This document shows positions 29,224 through 38,858 of a DNA stretch of 64,000 nt, in pieces. Every line of letters begins with the position of its first letter. Positions within the stretch are counted from its first letter, which is position 1. The DNA comes from Buchnera aphidicola (Brachycaudus cardui) (GTDB lineage: Bacteria > Pseudomonadota > Gammaproteobacteria > Enterobacterales > Enterobacteriaceae). Where the stretch lies: NCBI RefSeq assembly GCF_005081945.1, contig NZ_CP034879.1, positions 253,363 to 317,362 on the forward strand. The letters run 5' to 3'. Position numbers and translations under genes: made by a program. The notes under the pieces are model-generated. The model searched no databases. It saw only the letters and a list, made by a program, of their open reading frames with translations, and was not told the DNA's origin.

Positions 29224-29526
29224 CTACTTTTTATGTATGTTTGATTTTTTTAAAAAATATATATTTTTTCGTCTTCGTTCTTTTGGATCAATTATTAAAT
29301 TTCTATAAATTTCAATTCGATCTCCATCTTTTATAAGTGATTTTAAATGTACTAATTTATTATAAATTCCCACATGAAGACTATATAATGATGAATTTTC
29401 TATTATATATAATATATTTGATGCTAAGATAGTATCTTTTACAGTTGCACCTAATTCAATATTAACTTCATGAATATATTGTATATCTGGTAAAGCATAT
29501 ACAACTGTTGCTTGAATAATTTTCAT
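29224..29526 (-). CDS. rnfH: RnfH family ubiquitin-like protein (RatB)
   Basis: Small beta-grasp protein of unknown precise role (UPF0125), encoded near smpB in E. coli as here. The [10 protein letters not shown] start, the central [11 protein letters not shown] and the [21 protein letters not shown] end match the family. The inner ATG at 29526 gives 100 aa and fits the E. coli N terminus (96 aa). An upstream in-frame ATG at 29550 would add eight residues; neither start has a convincing Shine-Dalgarno. It is divergent from smpB. Confidence 0.85.
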   Translation of the reverse strand: MKIIQATVVYALPDIQYIHEVNIELGATVKDTILASNILYIIENSSLYSLHVGIYNKLVHLKSLIKDGDRIEIYRNLIIDPKERRRKNIYFLKKSNIHKK

Positions 29527-29574
29527 ATTTTTAATAAATATTTTTTTCATCTTATTTTTTTAATGAGTTTCATT

Positions 29575-30063
29575 ATGTCATATAAAAAAACATCTCATAT
29601 AAAATCATCAAAAATTGTTATTAACAAAAAAGCTTATCATAATTTTTTTATAGAAAAAGTATTTCAATCAGGTCTTGTTTTAGAAGGTTGGGAAGTAAAA
29701 TCTCTTAGAGAAGGAAAAGTTAATATTTCAGAAAGTTATATTATTAGTTATATGAATGAAATGTATCTTTATAATTCTCTAATTCAACCTTTATATATGT
29801 CTTCAAGTCATATTTCTTGTAATCCTATACGAAAAAGAAAATTATTATTACATAAACATGAAATTGATCTTTTATCTGCGAAAAAAAAAAATATAGGCTA
29901 TACATTAATTTCATTATCTTTGTTTTGGAAGCAATCTTGGTGTAAATTAGAATTTGGCTTAGCAAAAGGTAAAACTTTAAAAGATAAAAGAGTAGATAAA
30001 AAAAATAAAGAATGGCAAAAAGAAAAACTAAAAATACTTAAAAAAACTAATGTGATAATATAA
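29575..30063 (+). CDS. smpB: SsrA-binding protein SmpB
   Basis: Binds tmRNA and rescues stalled ribosomes. I choose the ATG at 29575 (162 aa; E. coli 160) because the frame upstream (to 29512) has no family match and GAG lies 7 nt before this ATG. Family blocks: [32 protein letters not shown], readable at residues 17-48, and [12 protein letters not shown]. The gene contains an A11 tract (29881-29891) in frame. Retained trans-translation makes sense where poly(A) slippage yields broken mRNAs. Confidence 0.94.
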   Translation: MSYKKTSHIKSSKIVINKKAYHNFFIEKVFQSGLVLEGWEVKSLREGKVNISESYIISYMNEMYLYNSLIQPLYMSSSHISCNPIRKRKLLLHKHEIDLLSAKKKNIGYTLISLSLFWKQSWCKLEFGLAKGKTLKDKRVDKKNKEWQKEKLKILKKTNVII

Positions 30064-30073
30064 AAAATATTTT

Positions 30074-30541
30074 ATGATATATAGAAAAGATAAAAATTGG
30101 ATGAAAGTTGCTTTAAAATATGCATATTATGCTCAAGAGAAAGGTGAAGTTCCTATAGGTGCAGTATTAATTTTTCAAGAACGTATTATTGGCGTGGGAT
30201 GGAACAGTTCTATTAGTGAAAATGATCCTACTGCACATGCAGAAATTATGGCTTTGCGTGCTGCTGGAAAAAAAATAAAAAATTATCGATTTATAAATAG
30301 TACACTGTATGTTACTTTGCAGCCATGTATTATGTGCTGTGGAGCTATTATAAATAGTCGTATAAAGCGTTTAGTATTCGGTGCTCAATGTAATAAATTA
30401 GATAATAAGTGTTCTTTAAAAGATATTTTCTTACATTCTGAACAAGATTATAAATTAACGATTAAAAAAAATATTATGAAAAATGAGTGTTCTGATATTT
30501 TGTTAAAATTTTTTCAAAAAAAAAGATCACTGATGCTTTAA
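30074..30541 (+). CDS. tadA: tRNA-specific adenosine deaminase
   Basis: Deaminates A34 to inosine in tRNA-Arg(ACG). The 155 aa are slightly shorter than E. coli (167). The zinc deaminase motifs HAEIMAL (His ligand and proton-shuttle Glu) and PCIMCCGA (two Cys ligands) are intact. It starts 10 bp behind smpB, so the two are probably cotranscribed. Confidence 0.95.
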   Translation: MIYRKDKNWMKVALKYAYYAQEKGEVPIGAVLIFQERIIGVGWNSSISENDPTAHAEIMALRAAGKKIKNYRFINSTLYVTLQPCIMCCGAIINSRIKRLVFGAQCNKLDNKCSLKDIFLHSEQDYKLTIKKNIMKNECSDILLKFFQKKRSLML

Positions 30542-30553
30542 TATTGAGCGATA

Positions 30554-30934
30554 TTAAGATTCTAAAATCACTAAAGCATGCGCATATAATTTTTGATCAG
30601 AAATGCTTACGTGTATAAATTTACAATTAATTTCCTTAGCTTTTTGTAAAGATTGTTTTAAAAAACGCAATTTTGGTTTACCAAATTGATTGTTGTAAAA
30701 TTCTAATTGATTAAATGTTACTCCATAATTAATACCTGTTCCTAATGCTTTAGATGCTGCTTCTTTACCTGCAAATTTTTTTGCTAAAAAATAAATAGGA
30801 TTTTTACTAAAAATATATTCATTCCATTCTATTTTAGATAAAATTCTTTTAGCAAATTCATCGCCATAATAAGAAAAAATATTTTTAATGCGCAAAATTT
30901 CTATAATATCTGTTCCTACACCTACAATCGACAT
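30554..30934 (-). CDS. acpS: holo-[acyl-carrier-protein] synthase
   Basis: Transfers phosphopantetheine from CoA to apo-ACP. The 126 aa match E. coli. The metal-binding Asp in GVGTDIIEI and the Glu in KKFAGKEAASKALGTGI are present. In E. coli it ends the rnc-era-recO-pdxJ-acpS operon. Here recO and pdxJ are missing and a 112-bp spacer with a long inverted repeat takes their place. Confidence 0.95.
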   Translation of the reverse strand: MSIVGVGTDIIEILRIKNIFSYYGDEFAKRILSKIEWNEYIFSKNPIYFLAKKFAGKEAASKALGTGINYGVTFNQLEFYNNQFGKPKLRFLKQSLQKAKEINCKFIHVSISDQKLYAHALVILES

Positions 30935-30960
30935 TGTATAAATAAATCCTTTATTGAGTT

Positions 30961-31019
30961 CTAATTATTTTTTAAAATTAGTTAAATATTTTAACTTTTA
31001 ACTAATTTTAAAAAATTAG
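30961..31019. terminator. long inverted repeat between era and acpS
   Basis: Arms CTAATT + TTTTAAAATTAGTTAAA (30961-30966 and 30970-30986) and their exact complement (30997-31019), with a 3-nt bulge in the left arm and a 10-nt loop: 23 bp of pairing. It is downstream of era and upstream of acpS. It could be the terminator of the lep-rnc-era transcript, leaving acpS with its own promoter. Confidence 0.55.
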
Positions 31020-31046
31020 TGATTATTTTAAATGAATATCATTTTT

Positions 31047-31904
31047 TTATTTAGAAGTATCTTTTTTAACCCATAAAAGAAGATGAATTTTTTTATGTAA
31101 TTCTTTTTCTATTTTATAGCGTGAGATTATACTAATTTTTTTTATTTTTTCTCCATTATGACCAATAATAATTTTTTTTTGTCTACTATGTATAACTAAA
31201 ATAAGTGCTCTTATATGTAATTGATTGTTTTCTATTTCTTTTAAATATTCAATCTCTACTTTAACAATAGAAGGTAATTCATCACCTAAAAATAGTATTA
31301 ATTGCTCTCGAATAATTTCAGATATTGTAAAAAATTGAGAATTAGTTGTAATATGATTTTCAGGATAAACATGAGGATTTTTTGGTAAGTAGTTTTTCAC
31401 TATATTATATAATAACATCATATTTTTTGTTTTTTTTGCTGAGATAGGAATAATTTCTATAGCTTGAGTTTTTTTTTTAATAAAATCGATAAAAGGTAAT
31501 AAAATATTTTTATTAGAAATTTTATCAATTTTATTAATAATAATAATTACTGGTATTCCATTTTTTTTAATTTTATTAAAAATAATATTGTCTTTTTCTG
31601 TCCAAGACACTTGATCTATAACAAACATGATTAATGTTGAATTTTTTACAATATTAAAAAAAATATTTTTTTTATACTCAATCTTATCATTTTTTTTATT
31701 AAATATAAAACCAGGTGTATCTGTGTAAATACATTGATAATATTTTTTTGTATTAATACCTGTAATATGAGTTTGAGTTGTATTTTTTTTTCTCGATACA
31801 ATAGAAATTTTTTTTCCAATAATTTTATTCAACAATGTAGATTTTCCGACATTGGATTTTCCAATAATTGTTATCCAACCACAGTATTTTTGTTTTATAT
31901 TCAC
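31047..31904 (-). CDS. era: GTPase Era
   Basis: Essential GTPase for 16S rRNA maturation and 30S assembly. G1 [14 protein letters not shown]3 DTPG and G4 NKID are intact, and a C-terminal KH domain follows with [12 protein letters not shown]. The 285 aa are about 16 shorter than E. coli (301): the tail beyond the last KH strand is missing. It overlaps rnc by 4 bp (ATGA), so the two are translationally coupled as in E. coli. Confidence 0.95.
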   Translation of the reverse strand: MNIKQKYCGWITIIGKSNVGKSTLLNKIIGKKISIVSRKKNTTQTHITGINTKKYYQCIYTDTPGFIFNKKNDKIEYKKNIFFNIVKNSTLIMFVIDQVSWTEKDNIIFNKIKKNGIPVIIIINKIDKISNKNILLPFIDFIKKKTQAIEIIPISAKKTKNMMLLYNIVKNYLPKNPHVYPENHITTNSQFFTISEIIREQLILFLGDELPSIVKVEIEYLKEIENNQLHIRALILVIHSRQKKIIIGHNGEKIKKISIISRYKIEKELHKKIHLLLWVKKDTSK

Positions 31905-32581
31905 TCGACACCTAATTGTATTAATGCTTTTTGTGCTGCATCTTGCTCAGCTTTTCTTCTACTAGAACCAGTACCAATTAAATATTCTGAAATAATACTA
32001 ACTTTACAATGAATGGTAAATAATTGATTATGAGCTTCACCATATATTTCAACTATAAAATACATAGGCAGAGACAAATGTTTTGATTGTAAATATTCTT
32101 GTAGTCTTGTTTTTGGATCTTTTTGTGTATCTCCAGGGCTTATTTTTTCTAAACGTTTTTCATACCATTTTAATATTAATTCTTCTACTGTTTGAATATT
32201 ACTATCTAAATAAATACTGCCAATGAGAGCTTCTACAGTATTCGCTAAAATGGACTCCCGACGAAATCCTCCACTTTTTAGTTCACCTTGTCCTAATTTC
32301 AAATATTCTCCTAAATCAAATTCATATGCAATTTCGGCTAGAGTATGACCACGTACTAAAGTTGCTCTCATACGACTCATATCGCCTTCATCAATATATG
32401 GAAAATGTTGATATAAAGCATTAGCGATTACAAAACTTAGAATGGAATCACCTAAAAATTCTAATCGTTCATTATGTTTACTACTTGCACTACGATGTGT
32501 TAATGCTTGTCTTAAAAGATCTTTATGAGTAAAAGTATATCCCAGTACTTTTTGTATTTTTTTTGTTACGATATAGTTCAT
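31901..32581 (-). CDS. rnc: ribonuclease III
   Basis: Double-stranded RNA endonuclease that processes pre-rRNA. The 226 aa equal the E. coli length and the first 120 residues are nearly collinear. The signature [13 protein letters not shown] supplies Glu41 and Asp45, and Glu117 is kept. The third metal ligand, Asp114 in E. coli, is Asn here ([13 protein letters not shown]; codon AAT). A C-terminal dsRNA-binding domain (about 155-226) ends in [18 protein letters not shown]. The 16S stalk at 23173/24844 is its expected substrate. Confidence 0.95.
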   Translation of the reverse strand: MNYIVTKKIQKVLGYTFTHKDLLRQALTHRSASSKHNERLEFLGDSILSFVIANALYQHFPYIDEGDMSRMRATLVRGHTLAEIAYEFDLGEYLKLGQGELKSGGFRRESILANTVEALIGSIYLDSNIQTVEELILKWYEKRLEKISPGDTQKDPKTRLQEYLQSKHLSLPMYFIVEIYGEAHNQLFTIHCKVSIISEYLIGTGSSRRKAEQDAAQKALIQLGVE

Positions 32582-32706
32582 GTTATACCAATGTTAATGA
32601 TATTTTAATTAATTGTATATATAACAGGAAAAACAGAAAAATTTGATAAAATTGAAGATATACGTCAATATATAATACTAATAGTATTCTTTGATATTAA
32701 TTATTT

Positions 32707-33651
32707 CTAATATATATTTCCAATTCTATTTACACGTATACCAGTAGGCCATTCATTTTCATTTTTATCAAAGCTCATCCATATTTTAATGGCTTTTCCT
32801 ACTAAATTTCTCTCAGGTACAAAACCCCAATAACGACTATCTAAACTATTATCACGATTATCTCCCATCATAAAATATTTACCTTTAGGTACAATCCAAG
32901 TTAATTTCGGCATATTTTTTTGTTGATAGTAATCTTTCTTTACATCTTGAATGCCGTTTAATAGTAATATATTGTGTTTAGTATTATTAATAGTTTCTTG
33001 AACAATATTAAAATAGAGAGAATTATATACTTCTTTTTCTTGTATTAAATTATTTTTATTAAAAAAATATATTTTTTGAACAAAATTACTTTTTTTTGTT
33101 TTAGAGTATTTAATAATTATTTTTTTTTGACAATGATTATTGTCTAAGTAATGAGGGCATATTTTTATATGTTTTTTATTTATATCATATTTAATTTTAT
33201 CTCCAGGTAATCCTATTATACGTTTAATATAATCTACATTATAATCAATAGGATGTTTAAAAACTACTATATCGCCACGTCGAGGTTGATTTGTTTCAAT
33301 TAATGTTGTTTGTGTTATTGGCTCTTTAATGCCATAAGAGAACTTTTCCACTAAAATAAAATCACCTACTAAAAGAGTAGGCATCATAGATCCTGAAGGA
33401 ATTTGAAAAGGCTCATATATAAATGAACGTATAATAAATATTATTAAAAAAATTGGGAAAAATGATGCTAAAGACTGAAAAAAATATGTTTTTTTAGTTT
33501 TCTTTAATATGCTTGTTTCATACACATGATTATTTTTAATAGTTTTTTTATTAACAAAATAATTTTTAATACTGCTAATTCGATAAAAAAACCAAAAAAA
33601 TCCAGTAAATAATGTACTCGTTAATAAAAATATAGTTAATATATTAGCCAT
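32707..33651 (-). CDS. lepB: signal peptidase I
   Basis: Cleaves signal peptides at the outer face of the inner membrane. The 314 aa compare with 324 in E. coli. Two N-terminal membrane segments (about 4-24 and 58-76) precede the catalytic Ser in IPSGSMMPTL and the general-base Lys in DYIKRIIGLPGD. GDNRDNSLDSRYWGFVP forms the third box. It starts 15 bp behind lepA, as in the E. coli lepA-lepB operon. Confidence 0.95.
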   Translation of the reverse strand: MANILTIFLLTSTLFTGFFWFFYRISSIKNYFVNKKTIKNNHVYETSILKKTKKTYFFQSLASFFPIFLIIFIIRSFIYEPFQIPSGSMMPTLLVGDFILVEKFSYGIKEPITQTTLIETNQPRRGDIVVFKHPIDYNVDYIKRIIGLPGDKIKYDINKKHIKICPHYLDNNHCQKKIIIKYSKTKKSNFVQKIYFFNKNNLIQEKEVYNSLYFNIVQETINNTKHNILLLNGIQDVKKDYYQQKNMPKLTWIVPKGKYFMMGDNRDNSLDSRYWGFVPERNLVGKAIKIWMSFDKNENEWPTGIRVNRIGNIY

Positions 33652-33666
33652 ATAAATTGCCTTATA

Positions 33667-35460
33667 TTAATTTTTACTAATATTTAAAATTGAAATAAAT
33701 GCTGTTTTAGGTATATTTACATTACCTATTTTTTTCATTCTTTTTTTTCCATCTTTTTGTTTTTGTAATAACTTTTTTTTTCTACTAATATCTCCACCAT
33801 AACATTTTGATAATACATTTTTTCTGAGTTGTTTAATGGTTGATCGTGCTACAATAGAATTATTAATAGTAGCTTGAATAGCAATATCAAATTGATGTCG
33901 AGGTATTAATTCTTTCATTTTATTAACTATTTCACGAGCACGATATGATGCATTTTTATAATAAGCAAGTATTGTTAATGCATCTACTTTTTCCGAGTTA
34001 ATTAAGATATCTATTTTAGCTATCTTCACAGACTGAAAATGTTTAAAATCGTATTCTAATGAAGCATATCCACTAGATACCGATTTCAGTTCATCAAAAA
34101 AATTTAATACTACTTCATTCATTGGTATATTATATTTTAATGATACCTGATGTGCATGGTAAATCATATTAGTTTGAAAACCTCTTTTTTCTACACATAA
34201 TTTAATTACTGGACCAAGAAATTGAGGAGGTACTAAAATATTACATTCAACTATCGGTTCTCTAATTGTTTTGATCTGATTTGCATCAGGAAAATTAGAA
34301 GGACTGTCTAAATAAATAATCTTTCCATTATTTAGTTCTATTTCATAAATTACTGTAGGTGCAGTCGAAATTAAATCAATAGAATATTCTCTTTCTAAGC
34401 GTGCTTGAATTATTTCCATATGTAATAAACCTAAAAATCCACATCTAAAGCCAAAACCAAGAGCATTAGAATTTTCTGGTTCATAAAATAATGAAGAATC
34501 ATTTAAGCTAAGTTTACCTAATGCATCCTTAAATGTTTCATATTGATCTGACGTTACAGGAAATAAACCAGCATATATTTGAGGTTTAATCTTTTTAAAT
34601 CCACTTAATCTTTTTTTCGCTGGGTTTTGCGCGGTTGTCAACGTATCTCCAACTGGAGCAGCAGTAATACTTTTAATGCCACAAATCACCCAACCTACTT
34701 CGCCACACTGCAATTTTTTTTTATTTAATTTTTTAGGAGTAAAAATTCCTATTTGATCAACAAAATAATTTTTGCCAGTACTCATAACCTGAATTTTATC
34801 TTTTTCAAATAAAATTCCATTTTTAATTCTTATTAAAGAAACTACACCTAGATAATTATCAAACCAAGAATCAATAATTAAAGCTTGAAGAGGAGCATCT
34901 ATTTTTCCTTTTGGAGAAGGTATATACATGATAATACTTTCTATAAGATTTTGTATACCAGTTCCTGTTTTAGATGAACATTTAATAGCATTATATGAAG
35001 ATATTCCTATAATATCTTCAATTTCTTTAGAGACTTTTTCTGGATTTGCATTAGGTAAATCTATTTTATTTAATACTGGAATTATTTCTAAATTCATTTC
35101 TAATGCAGTATAACAATTAGCTAATGTTTGAGCTTCTACTCCTTGAGTAGAATCTACAACTAACAATGCTCCTTCACATGCTGATAATGATCGAGATACT
35201 TCATAAGAAAAATCTACATGACCTGGTGTATCAATAAAATTTAAATTAAAAATATCATTTTTTTTGTTTTTATAATTAATCATTACACTTTGAGCTTTAA
35301 TGGTAATACCTCGTTCTCTTTCTAAATCCATAGAATCTAGTACTTGATTAGACATTTCTCGTTCAGATAATCCACCACATATTTGTATCAATCTATCAGA
35401 TAAAGTTGATTTTCCATGATCAATATGAGCTATAATAGAAAAATTTCTTATATTTTTCAT
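33667..35460 (-). CDS. lepA: elongation factor 4 (LepA)
   Basis: Ribosome-associated GTPase linked to back-translocation or 30S biogenesis. The 597 aa compare with 599 in E. coli. G1 AHIDHGKST, the switch region [19 protein letters not shown] and NKID are intact, and the LepA-specific C-terminal domain is present. The start region is duplicated: a perfect 19-bp tandem repeat puts a second ATG 19 nt upstream, in another frame (35458-35495). Confidence 0.96.
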   Translation of the reverse strand: MKNIRNFSIIAHIDHGKSTLSDRLIQICGGLSEREMSNQVLDSMDLERERGITIKAQSVMINYKNKKNDIFNLNFIDTPGHVDFSYEVSRSLSACEGALLVVDSTQGVEAQTLANCYTALEMNLEIIPVLNKIDLPNANPEKVSKEIEDIIGISSYNAIKCSSKTGTGIQNLIESIIMYIPSPKGKIDAPLQALIIDSWFDNYLGVVSLIRIKNGILFEKDKIQVMSTGKNYFVDQIGIFTPKKLNKKKLQCGEVGWVICGIKSITAAPVGDTLTTAQNPAKKRLSGFKKIKPQIYAGLFPVTSDQYETFKDALGKLSLNDSSLFYEPENSNALGFGFRCGFLGLLHMEIIQARLEREYSIDLISTAPTVIYEIELNNGKIIYLDSPSNFPDANQIKTIREPIVECNILVPPQFLGPVIKLCVEKRGFQTNMIYHAHQVSLKYNIPMNEVVLNFFDELKSVSSGYASLEYDFKHFQSVKIAKIDILINSEKVDALTILAYYKNASYRAREIVNKMKELIPRHQFDIAIQATINNSIVARSTIKQLRKNVLSKCYGGDISRKKKLLQKQKDGKKRMKKIGNVNIPKTAFISILNISKN

Positions 35461-35495
35461 ATTTATTTTTTAACACCATATTTATTTTTTAACAC
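35458..35495. repeat. 19-bp tandem duplication across the lepA start codon
   Basis: Two perfect adjacent copies (35458-35476 and 35477-35495) of a 19-bp unit that includes the lepA start codon. The outer ATG (35479, minus strand) opens a 19-codon frame that overlaps the lepA beginning out of frame. Confidence 0.85.
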
Positions 35496-35660
35496 TTATT
35501 TTAACATGCACACAAAATATTTTTATTGTTTTTATGAAGTTTTAATTTAAATTTTTTCAAAAAAATCATTTAATATGTTTTAAAGATGTATATATAATAT
35601 ATAATATAGTCTTAAATCTTTAAAAATATATTCATACAATTTTAAAAATTAATATTATCT

Positions 35661-36764
35661 ATGATACTAAAAAAAAATAAAAAAGTAATTGTTGCAATGT
35701 CTGGAGGTGTAGATTCATCTGTTGCTGCATGGATTTTAAAAAAAAAATATGAAGTAGAAGGTTTATTTATGAAAAATTGGGAAGAAGATGATCAAGAAGG
35801 ATATTGTAATTCTGCTCAAGATTTATATGATGCTGAAAATGTTTGTAAAAAATTAAATATACATCTTCATAAAATCAATTTTTCTGTAGAATATTGGGAA
35901 AGAGTTTTTGAAAATTTTTTAAATGAACATAAACAAGGAAAAACACCAAATCCAGATATATTGTGCAATAAAGAAATTAAGTTCGATCTTTTATTAAATT
36001 ATTCGATTAAAGAATTAAATGCTGATTATATTGCAACAGGTCATTATGCTCGTATAAAGATAATAAATAAAAAATATTTACTATTCAAAGCTATTGATCT
36101 TGAAAAAGATCAAAGTTATTTTTTATATACTCTAAATAGTATTAAACTTAAAAAAATTTTATTTCCTATTGGACACTTTAAAAAACATGAAGTCAGAAGT
36201 ATTGCTAAAAATATTAATTTAGAAGTGGCTAATAAAAAAGATTCTACTGGTATTTGCTTTATAGGACCTAGAAAATTAAAAAAATTTCTTAGTTTTTATA
36301 TTAATAAAAAAATAGGTAATATAACGACAACTAGCGGAAAAATTATTGGAAAACATGATGGTGTTTTTTATTACACTTTAGGCCAAAGAAAGGGACTCGG
36401 TATTGGCGGAATAAAAGAAAAATACAATATTCCATGGTATGTGGTAGATAAAAATGTAAAAGAAAATATATTAATTGTTGCTCAAGGTTCTTGCAATAGA
36501 GATCTTATGTCAATAGGTTTAATTGCTAAAAATATCAATTGGATTAATAAAAATAATGAAATTGTTTTTCCAATATCTTGTAATATTAAAATAAGATATC
36601 GTCACCAAGATATCAGTTGCAACATAGAATATATAAATAACACGTATGTTAAAATTTTATTTAAAACTCCAGTAATTGCCGTTACACCAGGACAATCAGT
36701 AGTTTTTTATCTATCAGAAATATGTATAGGTGGTGGTATTATCGAATCTAGATTACCATTATGA
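35661..36764 (+). CDS. mnmA: tRNA-specific 2-thiouridylase MnmA
   Basis: Makes s2U34 in tRNAs for Lys, Glu and Gln. The 367 aa match E. coli. The PP-loop AMSGGVDSSVAAW, FMKNWEEDD, the catalytic Cys in NPDILCNKEIKF and the second in DSTGICFIG are present. It heads the mnmA-hflD-purB set, in E. coli order. No clear Shine-Dalgarno is seen before the ATG. Confidence 0.96.
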   Translation: MILKKNKKVIVAMSGGVDSSVAAWILKKKYEVEGLFMKNWEEDDQEGYCNSAQDLYDAENVCKKLNIHLHKINFSVEYWERVFENFLNEHKQGKTPNPDILCNKEIKFDLLLNYSIKELNADYIATGHYARIKIINKKYLLFKAIDLEKDQSYFLYTLNSIKLKKILFPIGHFKKHEVRSIAKNINLEVANKKDSTGICFIGPRKLKKFLSFYINKKIGNITTTSGKIIGKHDGVFYYTLGQRKGLGIGGIKEKYNIPWYVVDKNVKENILIVAQGSCNRDLMSIGLIAKNINWINKNNEIVFPISCNIKIRYRHQDISCNIEYINNTYVKILFKTPVIAVTPGQSVVFYLSEICIGGGIIESRLPL

Positions 36765-36788
36765 TGATTTTTTTATTTTATTAAAAGA

Positions 36789-37433
36789 GTGAGTAAGGAG
36801 ACAATTTTTATCAAAAAAATCTATTCAATTACATTATCACTTGCAGGTATATGTCAATCAGTTTATTTAGTACAACAATTAGCTTATTCAGGAAAATGTG
36901 ATAAGACTGCATTTAAAACATGTTTAAAAAGTATTTTAGCAATTAATCCTAGATCTTTAATTACAATATATGATAATAATGAAAAAAATTTAAATATAGG
37001 ATTAAAACAATTAATATCTATATTGACTTTTTCTAATTTTTCTTGTTCATATATCGAATTAATTAAATATATTTTTGATATGATAATTATTGAAAATAAA
37101 TTAAAAAAAAATCAAAAACATATTTATGAAATAAAAAAAAGTTTGACATTAATATCTAATGAATATGATGTTTTTGATTACAATACTACTACTTTGATTA
37201 GTAAATTAGCAAATGTATATATAAAAAAAATTGGTTCTTTAGGTTCTAGAGTTCTTGTGAAAGGTACAAAAAATTTTTTAGAAGATGTAGACATACAAGA
37301 CAAAATTCGATGTTTATTATTTGCAGGTATTCGTTCTATAGTTTTATGGAAACAATGTGGTGGAAATCAATTAAAATTAATATTTTTTAGGCGTGATATT
37401 ATTAAAAAAGCACAAAAAATATTATGTGATTAA
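36789..37433 (+). CDS. hflD: high-frequency lysogenization protein HflD homologue
   Basis: Membrane-peripheral alpha-helical protein of unclear housekeeping role; in E. coli it modulates lambda CII. The 214 aa match the E. coli length, with ITLSLAGICQSVYLVQQLA at the N terminus and IRSIVLWKQCGGNQLKLIFFRR near the end. The GTG at 36789 is the only standard start. A strong Shine-Dalgarno AAGGAG (36795-36800) lies inside the frame, 9 nt before ATC at 36810, where the E. coli protein begins, so a non-canonical ATC/ATT start is possible. It is between mnmA and purB as in E. coli. Confidence 0.9.
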   Translation: MSKETIFIKKIYSITLSLAGICQSVYLVQQLAYSGKCDKTAFKTCLKSILAINPRSLITIYDNNEKNLNIGLKQLISILTFSNFSCSYIELIKYIFDMIIIENKLKKNQKHIYEIKKSLTLISNEYDVFDYNTTTLISKLANVYIKKIGSLGSRVLVKGTKNFLEDVDIQDKIRCLLFAGIRSIVLWKQCGGNQLKLIFFRRDIIKKAQKILCD

Positions 37434-37451
37434 AAAATTAAGGTTTAAAAT

Positions 37452-38822
37452 ATGAAATTAACTTCATTAACAGCCATTTCTCCTATTGATGGCCGATACA
37501 GTAATTCTACTATATTTTTAAGAAATATTTTTAGTGAATTTAGCTTTCTTAAATATCGACTTAATATAGAGATTCAGTGGTTTAAAAAAATAATAAATAT
37601 ATCTAAAGAATTAGAAATTAAAAATATTGATCACGATAAGATATTTTTACTAGATGATATTGTTAAAAATTTTAATGAAAAAGATGCTATTTATATTAAA
37701 AACATAGAAAAAAAAACCAATCATGATATTAAAGCTCTAGAATATTTTTTAAAAAAGAAAATTTCTCAATCTGGAAATTTTTTATCGATTTTAGAATTTG
37801 TACATTTTGGATGTACTTCAGAAGATATTAATAATATAGCATATGCATTAATGCTTAAAAATGCTCGTGATAAAATAATTTTGCCATTATGGAATGAAAT
37901 TATTAGTGTGTTAAAAAAAATGATTTTTCAATATAAAAATACTCCTATATTATCTTTAACTCATGGTCAACCAGCTACTCCATCAACTATGGGTAAAGAA
38001 ATTGCTAATTTTTATTATCGAATGAAACGTCAGTATATAAAACTTAATAATATAAAAATATTAGGTAAAATGAATGGAAGTACTGGTAATTATAATGCAC
38101 ATTTAGCAGCATATCCTAAAATTAATTGGCATAAAATAAGTGAAGAGTTTATTATATCATTAGGAATTGATTGGAATCCGTATACCACTCAAATTGAACC
38201 ACATGATTATATTGCAGAATTGTTTAGTTGTATATCGTTATTCAATACAATACTAATTAACTTTAATCGTGATATTTGGGGTTATATTTCTCTTAATTAT
38301 TTTAAACAAAAATTAGTAGATTGTGAAATTGGATCTTCAATTATGCCGCATAAAGTTAATCCAATAGATTTTGAAAATTCTGAAGGAAATTTAGGTTTAG
38401 CTAATGCTTTGATGTATCATATGATAACAAAATTACCTATTTCTCGATGGCAACGTGATTTAAGTGATTCTACAGTATTACGTAATTTAGGTGTTGCTAT
38501 TTCATATTCAACAATTGCATATAATTCTGTATTATCAGGTATTAGAAAATTAGAAATAAATGAAATACAATTATTTGAAAATTTAAATAAAAATTGGTCT
38601 ATTTTATCTGAACCAATACAAACAGTAATGCGTCGTTATGGTATTAAAGATGCATATGAAAAATTGAAAAATTTAACTCGAGGGAAAGAGATAAATAAAA
38701 ATATCATACATAAATTTATTTCTAGTTTAGATGTTCCAGATAACGAAAAAATACGTTTAAAAAAAATGACTCCTGCTAATTATATTGGTTATGCTAGTCA
38801 GATTATTAATGAAATAAAATAA
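37452..38822 (+). CDS. purB: adenylosuccinate lyase
   Basis: Cleaves SAICAR and adenylosuccinate in purine synthesis. The 456 aa match E. coli. The catalytic histidine block LTHGQPATPSTMGKE, the fumarase/lyase signature GSSIMPHKVNP and the N-terminal SPIDGRY are intact. It starts 18 bp after hflD. emtA follows 36 bp downstream, probably on the same message. Confidence 0.96.
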   Translation: MKLTSLTAISPIDGRYSNSTIFLRNIFSEFSFLKYRLNIEIQWFKKIINISKELEIKNIDHDKIFLLDDIVKNFNEKDAIYIKNIEKKTNHDIKALEYFLKKKISQSGNFLSILEFVHFGCTSEDINNIAYALMLKNARDKIILPLWNEIISVLKKMIFQYKNTPILSLTHGQPATPSTMGKEIANFYYRMKRQYIKLNNIKILGKMNGSTGNYNAHLAAYPKINWHKISEEFIISLGIDWNPYTTQIEPHDYIAELFSCISLFNTILINFNRDIWGYISLNYFKQKLVDCEIGSSIMPHKVNPIDFENSEGNLGLANALMYHMITKLPISRWQRDLSDSTVLRNLGVAISYSTIAYNSVLSGIRKLEINEIQLFENLNKNWSILSEPIQTVMRRYGIKDAYEKLKNLTRGKEINKNIIHKFISSLDVPDNEKIRLKKMTPANYIGYASQIINEIK

Positions 38823-38858
38823 CAATTGTTATATAAACAAATTAAGGAAATTTTTATT

